Below, one piece after another: positions 1 through 12,000 of a stretch of DNA of 64,000 nt. The notes under the pieces are model-generated. The model ran no database searches. It was given only the letters and a program-made list of their open reading frames with translations, and was not told where the DNA came from. This DNA is from Amborella trichopoda (lineage: Eukaryota; Streptophyta; Magnoliopsida; Amborellales; Amborellaceae). How positions within the stretch are numbered: position 1 is the stretch's first letter; each line of letters begins with the position of its first letter. Where the stretch lies: positions 829,393-893,392 of the forward strand of contig NW_006499583.1 of assembly GCF_000471905.2 (NCBI RefSeq), read 5' to 3'. The position numbers and the translations under genes were made by a program.

Positions 1-125
1 CGTAGTCACAACGGATCCATTGTCAAGACGATCCGATGCCTGGGCTTCATGGTACGGCCATTTGATCAAAGGGGTGTTTGTCTTTTAAAAATTCTGCAAT
101 GCATGAGTTTTTTAATGCAACTACT
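1..125 (-). repeat. Probable continuation of LTR X (minus strand)
   Basis: Read on the minus strand, this piece resembles the LTR part that follows the 'GATATATGGCAC' block in LTRs A and B (stretch with 'cggatcg' and 'gaccca...acga'). It would be the remainder of LTR X (14532-15187), split by element 1. The match is weak and made by eye. The rest lies off the left edge. Confidence 0.4.
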
Positions 126-1362
126 TGTTTACGATGCAAAATATGACAAATCTATCTGGTGAAGATCTCTTTGATTTTGACACCTTTAAATTGATGAAAA
201 TGAAATGGTAGAGAAGGTGGGACAAATCGAATTCAAATCCGAGGCCAGATCTGCCAAAAAACGAGCAGATCTGTTCTCAGATCTGTGGCAGAGCCAGCAT
301 GATCCAAAGCATCAAAAACATGATTTTTTAAAGAAAACTAATCAAAGTAAGAACAAAATAAAATTAAAACAATAAAACAAAGGAAGAAAACGATACCAAA
401 TCGGGCCGGATGGCCCGGGACTCCCGAGCTTCGAGGACTCACTCGTATCAGCACCAACGTCCTCTTTGCCTCTCTGATCCGGATGTTGACCAGCAAATCT
501 GTGATGTACAGGGTGGTTGTTCCCTGGAGATGATTCTGTAACTAGGGTTGTTGTGCCCTAGAGATTTAGGCTTTTGTCTTAAGGTTAAGGTTTCAATATG
601 CTAGGGTTTCTGAAGCAAACTCTTTCCTAGGGTTTTCAACTTCTTTCAAAGAAGTCCGTTTGTCCCTCCATTTCTAACTTCATCTGCCCTTAAGTAGCCA
701 TGAAAAAGGGATATGCAAGGGCCCAAGACCTGTTGGTAAGGATATACATCCATAACCAACAAATCCCGAGTCAAACATATAAAAATTTGGGGCACGGATT
801 TGGGCGGCATGGGTCGTGCCGCCCAAGGATGGGCGGAACGGGTCGTGTTGCCTGGGCCGCACGCCCCATGTCGCACAATCTAAATTTGGTCCAAATTGAG
901 ATTTTCACTTCTGATGTGTTCCTCAGCCTCTTGTGAAGCTACCAGAAAAAATTTGGGTCAAAACGTATTTTTTTACTATTTTTATTGATTGTTTTTGGTA
1001 AAATAGGGCATTTGCAAGATGCTTTGGGCGACACGTCCTGTGTAACCTGAGCGTCAAGCCCCGTGTTGCCCAAACCAAAACTTCTCCAAATTGATGTTTC
1101 TCAATTTGGCTGTCTTCCTCAACCTCTCGTGAAGCTCTCAGAGAAAATTTGGGTCAAAATGGATTTTTTTTACTATTTTTAATGAATTTTTTGGTAAAAC
1201 AACATGTTTACTGAATTCCAGGTCAAAATGGGCATCTACTGGGTTTTGGGCTGGCAGATGGGTAAGTTGTGTGACCTATGGATTTTGGGTTTACTTGGCC
1301 AATTTGATCATAAGGGCTTGAGAAAACTACAAAACTTGCTAGAGTTAAACGGGGTGTCTACA
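126..1362 (-). repeat. 3' LTR of element 1
   Basis: Starts TGTAGACACC and ends ATCGTAAACA on the minus strand. It matches 13565-14531 but is about 270 bp longer, because a block beginning 'ttcctcagcctcttgtgaagct' (about 917-1010) recurs at about 1110-1215. A perfect 8-bp hairpin GGGCGGCA/TGCCGCCC lies at 802-824, with further GGGCGRCACG-type copies nearby. A TATA-like 'CTACTTAAGGG' (minus) near 690-700 is a possible promoter but is degenerate. Confidence 0.9.
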
Positions 1363-1375
1363 GTTGCCCCTCTTT
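1363..1375 (-). other. Polypurine tract of element 1
   Basis: On the minus strand AAAGAGGGGCAAC directly precedes the 3' LTR start TGTAGACACC. This is the expected plus-strand priming site. Confidence 0.85.
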
Positions 1376-1545
1376 AGCACTCCATGTCCTTCGAGGAACA
1401 GCAGAGTAACAAAGAAGTAGACATGCTGTCGTTCCCTGTCCTTCTAGGGGCAGGCGAACGTGCACTCCCTGTCCTTCGAGGGACAGGTGAGCAGCAATAG
1501 TAGACTCTCTGATGCTCCATGTCCTTTGAGGGGCAGGAGAATGTC
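1376..1545 (-). repeat. Hairpin-forming repeats beside the PPT
   Basis: Four copies of a short unit (near 1385, 1437, 1468 and 1518), each containing a form of CTGTCC-TTCGAG-GGACAG, so each can fold into a 6-bp stem. They sit within about 170 nt of the PPT of element 1. Confidence 0.75.
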
Positions 1546-2189
1546 AAAGATGAATGTCATCCCGACGTCACGTGGGTAGATGGCACACCAACTATCCCTT
1601 CAAGTCAATGCGCTCCCATGCTCACCCACCTAGGGCATTTTCATCTTAGGGTTTTCGTCGTGAGGTGTCGGTGAGTTACACATGCTTGAAACTCGAGGTG
1701 GATTTTACAGCCATGCCACTTGTCCTCAGGGTTTTCTCAGTTTGAAAATTTTAACCCTTGCAATTTCTTTGATTTCGTTAAGGGTTTCCTAAGGCTTTCT
1801 ATAGGACAAGACTTGTCTAATCAATTCCGAATAGAGAGGCGAGGAAGCAACGTGGTAATCGCGGCAACACGGTGTTCATCATATATAGGTGTCCAAGCTC
1901 CTTTGTTTTTACAAGTCTTTTTAGAAAATTTTGAATGTAGGAAGGGATTTGAAAAAGAACCCGGAGCAGAGACAGGCTATGATTTTAACAAAGAAATTAA
2001 AGTTTTTGAAAACACAAGACATATAATGAAAATTTTGAAAAGGGAAAGATATTTCAAAAAGCAATGTTGGTTAGCAATTTCAACCCTTGCAGACCTCTAA
2101 GCAGTTAGCGCCATGCAGCGATGGCTGATACACCCGACCTTTTACGTCATACGATGATAGACAGTATCTGTCTAGGCTCGTTTACGTAG
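1546..2189. other. 3' non-coding region of element 1, no gene seen
   Basis: Part of the long untranslated region between integrase and the 3' LTR. A plus-strand 126-codon frame at 1720-2100 shows no recognisable domain and is antisense to the element. Confidence 0.6.
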
Positions 2190-2310
2190 CATGAGTTTGA
2201 CGTGTTTGCTCGGTTTTTAACGTCGCATGAGTTTGACGTGTTAGCTCTTTTTTTAACGTAGCATGAGTTTGGTGTGTTAGCTCGGCCTTTTAATGTTGCA
2301 CGAGTTTGAC
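2190..2310. repeat. 36-bp tandem repeat, four units
   Basis: 'catgagtttgacgtgt' or a close variant begins at 2190, 2226, 2262 and 2299, giving a period of 36-37 bp. Confidence 0.8.
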
Positions 2311-2324
2311 GATCTGAATTCTGG

Positions 2325-2540
2325 TTGGCAGTTTAGGTTCATGCCACCGTGGAGCAAAAGATTTTTCTGAAATTGGTTGGCGGTTTAGACTCATGCCACA
2401 GAGGAGCAAAAATTTTGAAATCGGTTGGCAGTTTAAGCTCATGCCACCAAGGAGTCTTTGGAAAATTTTGAAATTTCCTTTTTTTTTTTTTTTTTTTTGA
2501 AATTGGTTGGTAGTTTAAGCTCATACCACTGAGGAGCATA
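2325..2540. repeat. ~60-bp degenerate tandem repeat, four units
   Basis: Units contain 'ttggcagttta', 'ctcatgccac' and 'gaggagca', separated by 'attttgaaat' spacers. A poly-T run lies at about 2469-2487. A distant extra copy may lie at 3165-3215. Confidence 0.75.
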
Positions 2541-3780
2541 CAGAATTTTTTGATTTTTTTTTATTTGGAAAGATTGGTTTAATTGAAAAGAAAAAAAGGT
2601 TTTTGGCAAAAATATTTAGGCGACACGAGTGACACGAGGAGGGTCGCCCTCAAAGGCTGGGGCGACACTAGGCGTGTCGTCCTCACAGGCTGGGGCGGCG
2701 TGTCGCTCATTTCAATTTTTTTTTTTTTTTATTATTATGTTTTGGCTGGACGACACCAAGTGTGTCACCCATAAAAAAAATTTTCTATTATTATTATTAT
2801 TTTTTTTATTAAATCTTGTTGCCCTTGCTGTGAGGTCTTTCTCAACTTTGCCTTTGTTGTGGGGAGTTTGAAAAAAAGAAATTTATTGCCCTTGTTGAGG
2901 GGTCTTTGCTAAGCTTGCCTTTGTAAGTGTGCAATTTATTCATCAAATCATAGTAGAACACTTTCTTTGCACATACTTTCAAACTGAATATTTACAAACT
3001 CAGCCCCCTAGTTGTAGGGTTTTTGTCTAGAATTTCTGATTATTGGGTCGTTGTACGCACACACAAGGATGAGCTTTCCTCATTTTGCCTCAGGGGATCC
3101 AGTCGAGAAAAAAAAAAGCTCCTAAACTAGCCAATTCGTCATCGGCGAGGTTCACCTATCTCCTATATGTGGTAGTTGGTAGTTATACTCATACAACCAT
3201 GGAGTGCCTGACTAGTTTCAAGCCTTCATAACAGGCATAGAAAGTTAGCTTCGAGAATGAGGCCAGATGAGTAACAGTTTATCCTCTTGTAGTGATGGAG
3301 GAAGTCCTTTTTAAAAGGGAAATTTTTTTGCAAATGGATGATTTTAACAGTTAAATTGAAGCAACATTTTCGAAAGGGATGGGGCTTACAGTTTTGCCGC
3401 CTGTGGCCCCTTTGGTGGTGATTTTCTTTGTTATATTTTACCCAGGGATGATGAAAGGATTCTCTTATGGGATCGTGAGAACTCAGAAATCATGAAGTTG
3501 CCTTTTTATCTTTGGAGCTATCATCCTCTGCGTCAAGAATCCATGAAGAGTTCTCTGGATTCTTGCCGGGCTTTTCTCTTAAAGGATCTCAACATTTTCC
3601 AGGGTTCGTCGAAATCATTTCGGTTTTTATTCATGTCACCCTCCAACATCTTTCTGAGTTGGTTCTGTTGAGAACCTGCTTAGGAGGAGTCTTCATCCTC
3701 AGGGTCTACTTTATGAAGTATTATTTGAACTTGCAAGTTCTTGTTTGTACTTGAGTGCTTTGTATCGAAAACTCCTTCTT
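2541..3780. other. 3' region of element 1, AT-rich with GC-rich hairpin motifs
   Basis: Contains 'ggcgacac...cgtgtcgcc' units at 2620-2790 that echo the GC-rich hairpins of the LTR. No coding signal is recognised in the remainder. Confidence 0.55.
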
Positions 3781-3804
3781 AGCGATCTTTTTATTCCTTT
3801 TACT

Positions 3805-3832
3805 CGTGGTGCCTTTTCAGGTTTTCACCACG
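3805..3832 (-). other. 28-nt conserved hairpin (type 1)
   Basis: On the minus strand: outer stem CGTGGTG/CACCACG, AAAA on the 5' side, inner stem CCT/AGG, loop GAAA. It is followed by GAGTAAAAG. A second, degenerate copy lies about 60 bp away (near 3867-3897). The same 28-nt layout recurs in elements 2 and 3. Confidence 0.8.
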
Positions 3833-4071
3833 TCCATTTTTTTGCTTTTTTTATTTGTTATTTTTCTTTTTTTTCTTTGTGATGCTTTTTTAGGTTTTCA
3901 CCACTTTTTTTAGCCTGTTTCGGGCAGTATTTTCTGAGATACATCGCATTAATGAGGTCATTGAGTTCATACCATTCCTGATTTTTTATCTTGTAAGAGT
4001 TGCTTGTGTGCACTTGGGTAACCACGAATGGCCCCTCCTAATTAGGTTTGAACTTGCCTAAAGGGTGTGGA

Positions 4072-5149
4072 TTTACAGGAGTGTGGAAGATTTTCTTGAG
4101 TACCATGTCTCTTTCTCTGAATTGTCGAGGAACAACTTTTCTTTAGTATGCCCTCTCGGTTCTACGCTGGTAAGCAATGATATTTTGTGTTGCTCGTAAT
4201 CATTTTTCATCCAAATTAATGAGGGCAGCGATTCGTGCTTCGACTTTTTGTTCCTCATCTGAATTTTTATGAATAAGGACTCCGAGAGATGGTATCTCAA
4301 CCTCAATGGGTAGCATTGCTTCCATACCATACACCAATGAATATGGGGTCATGCCAGTAGGAGTCTTCTCAGTTGTCCGGTAGGCCCATAGGGCGTCATT
4401 TAGCTTTTTGTGCCAATCTTTCCTGCCTTTTATTATTTTGTCTATGATTATGAGAAGTCCTTTATTTGTGGCTTCTGCTTGTCAGTTTCCTTGAGGGTAG
4501 TAAGGTGTGGAGAATTTTTGTGTTATCCCAAACTTTTTGCACACCTTAGTGACCTTTTCATTTTTGAGATTGGATTTGTTGTCAGTGATGATTGACTCAG
4601 GAACTCCAAATCTGAATACAATGTTATTCTTTATGAAATGGGCAATATGTTGGCCTTCAATTTTAACAAATGATGTTACCTCTACCCATTTGGTGAAGTA
4701 TTCTATAGCCGTTAATATAAAATGGTGGCCGTTTGAGCTTTTGGTGATATCATTCCGATGATATCAAGACCCCACATGATGAAGGGCCATACGAGTGGTG
4801 TTGAGTTGAGTGATACGGACAGTGCATGGATGAGGTCTCCATAGAGTTGATATTTGGGACACCTCTTAACGAACTTCCAGCAGTCTTCAGCCATGGTGGT
4901 CCAGTAATAGCCTTGGCGCCTGATTTTTTGAGCTAAGGCGGTTGCCCTAGAATGACCTCCTTCATTGTGCAGCTCTGTTAGTACTTGGTCAATTTCTGGC
5001 TGATCGAGGCACCGTAGAATGATGTCATCGAAGAACTTTTTGAATAGGAGATCACACCTTATTAAGAATCCCATAGAAAACCTTCGGAGGGCTTCTTTAT
5101 CCTTTTTGGTGGCTCCTTCGGGGTATAACTCATCTTTTAACAGGGACAA
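4072..5149 (-). pseudogene. Integrase region of element 1
   Basis: Fossil pol part. The N-terminal half has the zinc-binding HHCC-type pattern seen in Ty3 integrases ('GGHSRATALAQKIRRQGYYW', then 'CPKCQ'-like 'CPKYQLYGD') and the start of the catalytic core ('PFIMWGLDIIG'). The part toward 4072 retains weak C-terminal integrase similarity ('YHLSESLFIKIQM'). In the intact family this enzyme joins the cDNA to host DNA. It is broken and lies downstream of the RNase H domains, as expected for Tat pol. Confidence 0.8.
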
Positions 5150-5227
5150 AACATCGTGGAACCATGGTTTTGCCTTAACTAGCGCATCTTAATCTACGAG
5201 AGACACTTCCCCAACATTTTCATTTTC

Positions 5228-6200
5228 TTACTCTATTTCTTTTTCGATCCTTGGTGGGGAAGGGTCATGTTTGTTCCTGATGTAGAATGGGTGCGTTGTG
5301 ATTTCTGGGGGAATATCGACTATTGAGGCAAGGGTTGCAAAGGTGTCAGCGAACCAAATATTTTCCCTAGTCACATGCTGGAAGGTGATGTTCTTAAAAT
5401 ATGGGATCATCTTTTCCACATTTTCTTCATAAGGTTTAAACTTTTCTTCTTTCACCCTCCAACCCTTAAACTTGGTTTATGACGAGTAAGGAGTCACCAA
5501 TCACTCGTATTTGCTGGATTTTCATTCCCATGGTGTTTTCGAGCCCAGCTATCAAGGCTTCACATTTAGCAATATTGGTACATGGGAAATTCAACCTAAT
5601 AGTTGTTGGCATTAAAACCTTCTCAGGTGAGCATAATATGACTCCTACACCTGACCCGTATTCGTTCTTTGCACCGTCAAAGTATAGCTTCCAAATCGAG
5701 TACTCAAATGTGAAGAGGTTCTCATCAAGGAGATCCGTGTTAACGGGAATATTGCTTAGCAGTGCATGTTCAACTAAGTGGTCAGCAATGGCTTGTCCTT
5801 TGACCAATTTTTGAGTGATGTACTCGATCTCGAACTTGCTCAATAGAATTTTCCACTTCGACAAACGTCCGTTGAGGACTGACTTCTCTAATAGATACTT
5901 GAGTGGGTCAATTTTTGATATGAGCTTGACTGAATGAGATAAGACATAATGTCTTAGTTTCTGCATGGCCCGCACAAGTGTTAAGCGGTGTTTCTCCACA
6001 TCCATGTATCTTGTCTCATAATCGACCATGGTTTTGCTGATATAATATATCATTTGTTCATTTCCATGGTGGTTATATTGTCCTAACATTGCCCCCATGG
6101 TCTTGTCTTTGACTGACATGTATAAGAACAAGGGTTTTTCTGGACTAGGAGGACTAAGGATGGGAGGTTTGTTGAGGTACTCCTTGATTTGATCGAACAC
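5228..6200 (-). pseudogene. RNase H plus second (archaeal-type) RNase H of element 1
   Basis: Two RNase H-like modules in tandem. The first (about 5750-6200) carries 'KPLFLYMSVKDKTMGAML', 'MIYYISKTM' and 'AIADHL', typical of the Ty3 RNase H. The second (about 5230-5700) begins 'WKLYFDGAKNEYGSGVGVIL' and continues 'AKCEALIAGL', 'VIGDSLLVINQV' and 'ADTFATLAS', which is the archaeal-like RNase H gained by the Tat clade. In life these remove RNA from the RNA-DNA hybrid. The copy is broken. The two-domain order supports the Tat assignment. Confidence 0.85.
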
Positions 6201-7490
6201 TTCTTGGCATTCATTATCCCATATGAATGGGGTATCCTTCTTAAGGAGTCTATTGAATAGTGCGCACTTATCTGCTACTTATGAAATGAAATGCCTTATG
6301 GCTTGTATCCGACCTTGAAGCCCATGAGTTTCTTTGATGTTCCGGGGAGGAGGCATTTCAGCGATGGCTCGTATTTTGGATGGGTCCACCTCGATGCCTC
6401 TTTGGCTCGCTATAAAGCCTAGTCATTTGCCGGATTCAACTCCAAAGACATATTTTTGTGGATTGCGTTTGAGTTGATGTTTCCGGAGTCTCTCAAAAAT
6501 GGTTCTCAGGTTGGTGAGATGATCAGACTTGGTCTTTCACTTGACCAGAATGTCGTCGACATAGTCTTCCATAATGGTATGCATTAGATTGTGGAAGATG
6601 CTAGTCATTGTCAGTTGATAAGTTGCTCCTGCATTTTTGAGATCGAAGGGCATGACTTTATAACAATAGGTTCCCCATTGTGTTATGAATGACGTCTTGG
6701 TTTGGTTTTCTTCTGCCATGAGGATCTGATTGTACAAGTCGTCCATGAATAACAATATCTCGTGACCCACAGTGTTGTCGACCAAGGCATCTATGCTTGG
6801 TAACGGGAAGTTGTCCTTTGGACATGCTTTGTTGAGGTCTCGGTAGTCGCCACACACTCGGATCCTCCCGTCTTTCTTGGGTATGACCACTATGTTGGCC
6901 AACCATTCATAATAATCGACGGGACTAATGAACCTCGCCTTGAGCAGTTTGTCGATTTCTTCTTTGATTTTGAGCTCAAGGTGGGTCTTTTGACGTTGAA
7001 ATTTCTGCCTTACAAGCTTTGCCCCTTCGTTGAATATCAGGTGATGTTGCACCAATGTGGGATCTAGCCCTGGCATATCATTGTATGACCAGGCGAAGAC
7101 ATCGCGATCTTCCTTGAGAAAGGAAATCACATTTTCTTGCTCTTCAGAAGATAAGGAGGTTCCAATCTTGATTAACCTTGGGTCCTTCTCAGTTCCTAGG
7201 TTTACGTCAATCGTCTCTTCGATGGTAGCCATTGGGTCACCATCGGACCTCTTCTTGAATTGCTCAACATGGGAAGTAAGTTCCTCAGGTTGAGGGATTT
7301 CTTCAGACTCTTGACTCTCTTGATCTTCATCATGGTCGTCCAATTCATCGTCTTGGGTATTATGCACCGTTATTGGGCTATCTTGAGTGCCCATTTTTAA
7401 AAATTCTTTTTCATTATTATTAGCTTTATCATGTTCTAAATTTTCCACAGTTTTTGAAATGTTGGAAAAGGTGTCCCGTATGGGACTCAT
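6201..7490 (-). pseudogene. Reverse transcriptase region of element 1
   Basis: The RT lead-in ('DVFAWSYNDMPGLD'), the fingers/palm blocks ('DYRDLNKACPKDNFPLPSID') and the active-site YVDD ('MEDYVDDILVK') are all visible. The section below 6537 holds the RT thumb/connection toward RNase H. An acidic linker (about 7300-7490) precedes the RT. The domain copies element RNA into DNA in the family. This copy carries several breaks. Confidence 0.88.
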
Positions 7491-7542
7491 GAGAGAAATG
7501 TTGGGACCGGACGGGCAAGGTGGTTAGATGGCCACCCCGCGC

Positions 7543-7990
7543 CTATCTATTTTTTTGCACCGGGACTTGAAGGTGCCGCTGGTATGCTTCTAGCGATTCT
7601 CGAGATAAAGGAATGATCGACCAATTCTGTCCCTGGGTTGGTGTTGGTGGATGAGCACCCTTGGCTGTGTTAGAGTCAATTGTGCACGCCTCCTCCAGAT
7701 CCAGGTCAGCAAGTAGGTCTTCAATTCCTAGTCCTTGTGTGTGCTGAGATGTGGAAGAGGGACTATCCCTTGTTGGGGAATCAAGGATCACCTTTGGCCA
7801 TTTTGAAGGATGGGCATTGAGAGGATCGAGGTTTTGAATGCCTCCGAATACAAAACATGGTTGGCTTAAAGGCTTCATCTGGCTTTGAAATAGGGAGAGT
7901 ACACCCAAGCCCTATTCGATCCCTTTTTTCAGTTTTGGCTTCAGGTGATGCCGAAATCGCGTCCTTCACGCCTTGCTCTTGACTTCCCAA
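7543..7990 (-). pseudogene. Protease-RT linker of element 1
   Basis: A Ser/Pro/acid-rich fossil coding stretch between protease and RT, with a short 'RIGLGCTLP' patch like the Gly-rich segment often seen after the protease in Tat pol. No enzymatic domain is recognised. Frames are broken. Confidence 0.5.
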
Positions 7991-8202
7991 GCCATAATTA
8001 GGTTGGAAGCCTTGGGAGAAGAGTATGTGCCAGGCTTCGAGGGACCCGAAGCCGTATCGATGTTGGCATTGGATAATCTCCTCTATCGATGCAAAAGTTT
8101 ACAAAATTTGAGGAACAAGGTCACCGGCCTCTAAGCATAAGGTAGCACAATCAGCTTGCTCGAAGGAAGCGAGTGAGATTTCCACGAGCTCGACCCCTAC
8201 GA

Positions 8203-9064
8203 CTAGCTTTCCGCTATGTGTGCTAGGATTAAAAAAGAAGGGGGGTCGACACAAACCTTTGCAACGGCATTTTTTGTTGGAAACTTGAGGCATTGATGAA
8301 GTGTTGAGGCGACCACGAGGTTCTCATGTAGCCATGGTTTGCCTAGCAGCATGTTGAATGAAGGTTTTATGTCTAAGACATAAAACTTCACCAACTGAAT
8401 GGTGGGGCCAATCTTGAGTGTGAGAGGCAATATGCCTTCAGCTTGCCTCTTTGTCCCATTGTATGCGACAATAGTTAGTTAGCATGGCTCGAAGTCATCC
8501 GGGCTTTTGCCTTAACTGCTTCATTGTTTTCATAGGGCATATATTCAGGGATGCCCCATTATCAACCAGCACTCTCCTTATCTCATATCCTTTCATGAAA
8601 ATAGTGATATGAAGAGGCTGGACATGAATGCGATTGACATTAGCCGGGATGTCATCATCTGTGACTATGATTGGCGTTGGTGTCATTAGTTGGTTGATCA
8701 TCCCACACAACTCATCCGGTTGTGTGTTGCTCGGGATGTGGGTCTTAATAAGAACCTTTTCAATTTGCGCTCTATGTGTCGGCGAATTCGCAAGTAGCTC
8801 CAAGATGGAGATTTGAACCTGGATCTTCCCGAGATGAGTCGGTAGATCATAGGTGGTTGCTGATCCTTGAGTTATTTTATTAGGTTCATGACCCGCAACC
8901 CCTGCTGGTGGTTTGGCTGTTGAAGTGACTCCCATTCTTTTATCAAGAGTGTCCGCCATCAATTGGATGGGTTTGAACACTCGACCTCTTCGGGTTAAGG
9001 AATCAACTCTGCCAGCCTGGAGCTCGATGGAGTCAGCCCTAGCGAGAGTAATCAGAGACCTCAT
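8203..9064 (-). pseudogene. Aspartic protease region of element 1
   Basis: Contains 'YEIRRVLVDNGASLNICP', an active-site-like block of retroelement proteases, followed by 'FNMLLGKPWLHE' and 'STLHQCLKFP', the conserved tail of this domain in Tat elements. The protease matures the gag-pol polyprotein. It is broken like the rest of the element. Confidence 0.85.
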
Positions 9065-9151
9065 AGTGTTGGCCCCTTGTTTGGAAGATGATCTCTTTTA
9101 ATCAGCTTTGACCATGTCAATCTCGAGGGCATCATCTTCATCATACTGGTC

Positions 9152-11113
9152 TCACTTAGGAGGATCATTAGAATTCGGGAACAAAGAATTTCCTCTAAGA
9201 AGACTCAAAATATGTTCTTCAACTTCTTGGAGATGATGATCACAAGCAAATATGAATTGGCTGGGATCATCTTCTTCGTCTCCGCTTTCAATCATCTGAA
9301 TGATAACATCCTCCTTTGAATTACTTGGAGCTCCCATTTCTTCGGTGGTTGTAGCCGTATTTTTTGGGAGAGGGTTTGTGAAGATACCCATCTTTTGATT
9401 AAGTTCTTCAACAGGTTGATTTCTAGGTCCGACAGTCATGTTACCCTTATTAATCAACCCTTGAATCACTCGCTTCAAGTAGAAACAAATTTGGGTATCA
9501 TGGGCATAGTTTCTATGCCACTTGCACCATCTGTTCTTATCCTTAATCGCAAATGGTGATTCAGACGGTGGCGGGAGTTGAACCATGTTTGTCTCCAAGA
9601 GTAACTCGAGCACTTTTTTTAACGGGTCTTTGAGAGGAGTGAAGTTTTCATCTCGCCTTTAATTGTTATTTGGAGTGTTACCTCTAGGCTGACCCCTTCG
9701 ATTTGGATTCCTATTATTGTGCTGGGTGGCTGAACCCTGACCCGATCCATTAACGACAATTTCGTTAACCTAACTGGAAGCTTTTCCCTTGTCGTTGCTT
9801 ATATTTTTATTCTGGGGAGTCGTGATGGGTTTGTTATCAGGCCTAATACTGAGGGGTGTCCCTCTCACCCTTTCATGTCGCGCCACCTGCTCGATCATGG
9901 AGTCGAAAGAGTGGGGGATAAGTCCTTGGCTAAAGAAGGTCTTGTATTCAGGAGCTGGATTTTCTAAGGCCATGGAGATTTTAGCTGGGTCCGTGAGTGG
10001 ACATTCGATGACCTGCATCGCCGCCTCTCGGAATCGACTGATAAAATCCTCAAAGGATGCTCTTGGGTTTTGTTTGGTTGCAATGAGCTCGCCCAGGGAA
10101 ATAGATCTTGGTGTCAACCCATGGTAATGAGAGACGAACTGGTTGAACATTTCGTCTGGAGTTATGTCTAGTTGAGCGGTCATTATTCTCTGATGCCAGT
10201 TTAAAGCCTCGCCAGTCAAAGTTAGTGAAAACAGGGCCTTCAACTGGTTAGGCTTATCTCGCAAAGCTCAGACGGATAGGAGATAGGCGTTGACATGAAT
10301 ATTTGGGTTACTCTTCCCATTGAATTTGTTTTTAAATTCTGGGATGACAAACCCAGGGGGAAGGTCTTCCATGCCTTTAAGGGTCTCATGGACATAGGCC
10401 TTTGGGAGTAGGATTTCATGTATACCCATCCTTACAAGCATATCTTGTATCGCTTTCAAAGTGCCTTCTTGTTGGGTATTCAGCATGAGAGTAGGCCCAC
10501 CTGTCGGTGGGTTCCTGAGCATAGACTGATGAGTCGAGACTTGGGGTAGATGTTGGCCTGTTTGGGCCTGAGATTGATGAGCCATAGTCACTGGGTTGGT
10601 TGGATACACTTGCGCCAGAGGGGCGTACTGACCCATGGGTGTCGCCACCGGTGGAAAAACCGGATGAACGAGAGGGACTGATTGAAGAATCGACTGACTC
10701 GGTTGTGCTAATTGGTTTGGCATAAGCTAGGGCATGAACAATGCATCGTAGATCAACGAGACTTTTGAGAGCAGCTTGGATACCTGTCTCGCCTTGGGGT
10801 CGGTTTGGGTCGACACCTCTGCTTCGTACAGTGTTCCAAACATCAGGAGCTGTATTACGGTGACTCGAGGTAGAGTTGGATCCCCTAGTGGGTCTTGGTC
10901 TTGAGATCGTTGGACCTCGGGGCTATCTGGGTTAGAGTTGTGGGAATTAGTGTTAGATGCCGCATGATCTTTTTCCCTCACACGGCTCCTGCTTTGGTTG
11001 CCTAAGGTCAGACGGCTCCTATTGTGGCTACGTAAGGTTCCCTGTAGGAAAATGCCCGGCCGGTCCCCTTGACTGTTCAATGTTTTTTTGGCTGAGCCAA
11101 CTTTTCGGACCAT
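9152..11113 (-). pseudogene. gag region of element 1
   Basis: Capsid-type gag domain at about 9770-10264 ('ALFSLTLTGEALNWHQRI', 'FNQFVSHYHG', 'SFEDFISRFREAAMQV'). A zinc-knuckle-like segment lies at 9460-9560 ('CKWHRNYAHDTQICFYLKR'). The upstream 10268-11113 part is a Gln/Pro-rich N-terminal region ending in 'LPPGFVIPEFKNKFNGKS', the usual lead into plant Ty3 gag. It forms the particle shell in intact relatives. Several breaks are present. Confidence 0.85.
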
Positions 11114-11329
11114 ACAAAGCTCAGGGTTAGGAGTGGATCCCTGGGACTAGGCTTCTAATTGAAGACCTTGATGATGGATAATGGATTGGCCCGAGTGTCT
11201 GGCAGTAATCCCAAGGGATTACAGCATACTGGTCCCTAGTTATGGGAAGGTTTAGTTTAGAGTCAGCCATGGAGTAGTCATCATAATCGCCTTGGGTAAC
11301 CGACATGATGATTTTCTTTGGCTGGGTTT

Positions 11330-12000
11330 TAGAGTCTAGGCTTAAGTAAGATCTAAACTCGATGACCTAGGGCAGAGTTAGCCTGACTCTAGGGGAAAAA
11401 CCTTAACTAAGACCAAGGCTAAGACTAGCTTGGAATCTAGACTTGCTAGACTCATTAGGTTTTGGTTCAGACCCTAAACTAGTCTAAGCCTAGTTTAGCT
11501 CTAGAGGCAAATCTAAGCTTAGAATTATGCTAGAACCTAGACTAAGATCTTAGCTCGGACCAAGAGTGGGTCTAGGTTTAGACCTAGGTGTGAGCCTGGT
11601 TCAGACCTGGACTGAGCTGAGTGCAAGCCTGAGCGTGGACCTAGAGGGTTGTGAACTTAGAACGGGTGTAAACTCGGACTGGATCAGAGTTGGTTTAGGC
11701 CCGAGCTCTGGCTTAGACCCAAAAGGGGGACTAGGTTCGGACCTGGGCTAGGTAGGGTATAAGCCCGAACTTCAATGTAGAGAGTTTTAATGATCAGACC
11801 AGGTATGGACCTGGATTGGATCAAAGAGAGCTAGGAACGAGCCTTCGGCTCGAACCAAGATGGGACCTAGGTTCAGACCTGGGTGTAAACCTGGTTCGAA
11901 CCTGGGCAAGGCTAGGTAAAAGCCTAAACTTGGACCCAGTGTTCAGCTTGGACCAAATGTGGTTCCAGGCTGAGATTAAAGATTAACCAATCACAAATAA
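11330..12000. repeat. Leader repeats of element 1 ('gacctagg' type)
   Basis: Irregular repeats built on 'gacctaggttcagacctggg' and variants, in the leader between PBS and gag. They resemble the more regular array at 15220-15940. A plus-strand frame inside (11566-11751) is only repeat translation. Confidence 0.7.

Noticed and set aside
590-640. 'ctagggttt' motifs as telomere-type sequence
   Set aside because: Only isolated copies in an LTR, not a tandem TTTAGGG array; at most telo-box promoter motifs.
1720-2100. 126-codon plus-strand ORF
   Set aside because: Lies antisense in the non-coding 3' region of element 1, no domain recognised.
11566-11751. Gly/Leu/Asp-rich ORF
   Set aside because: Translation of the leader repeats in element 1.
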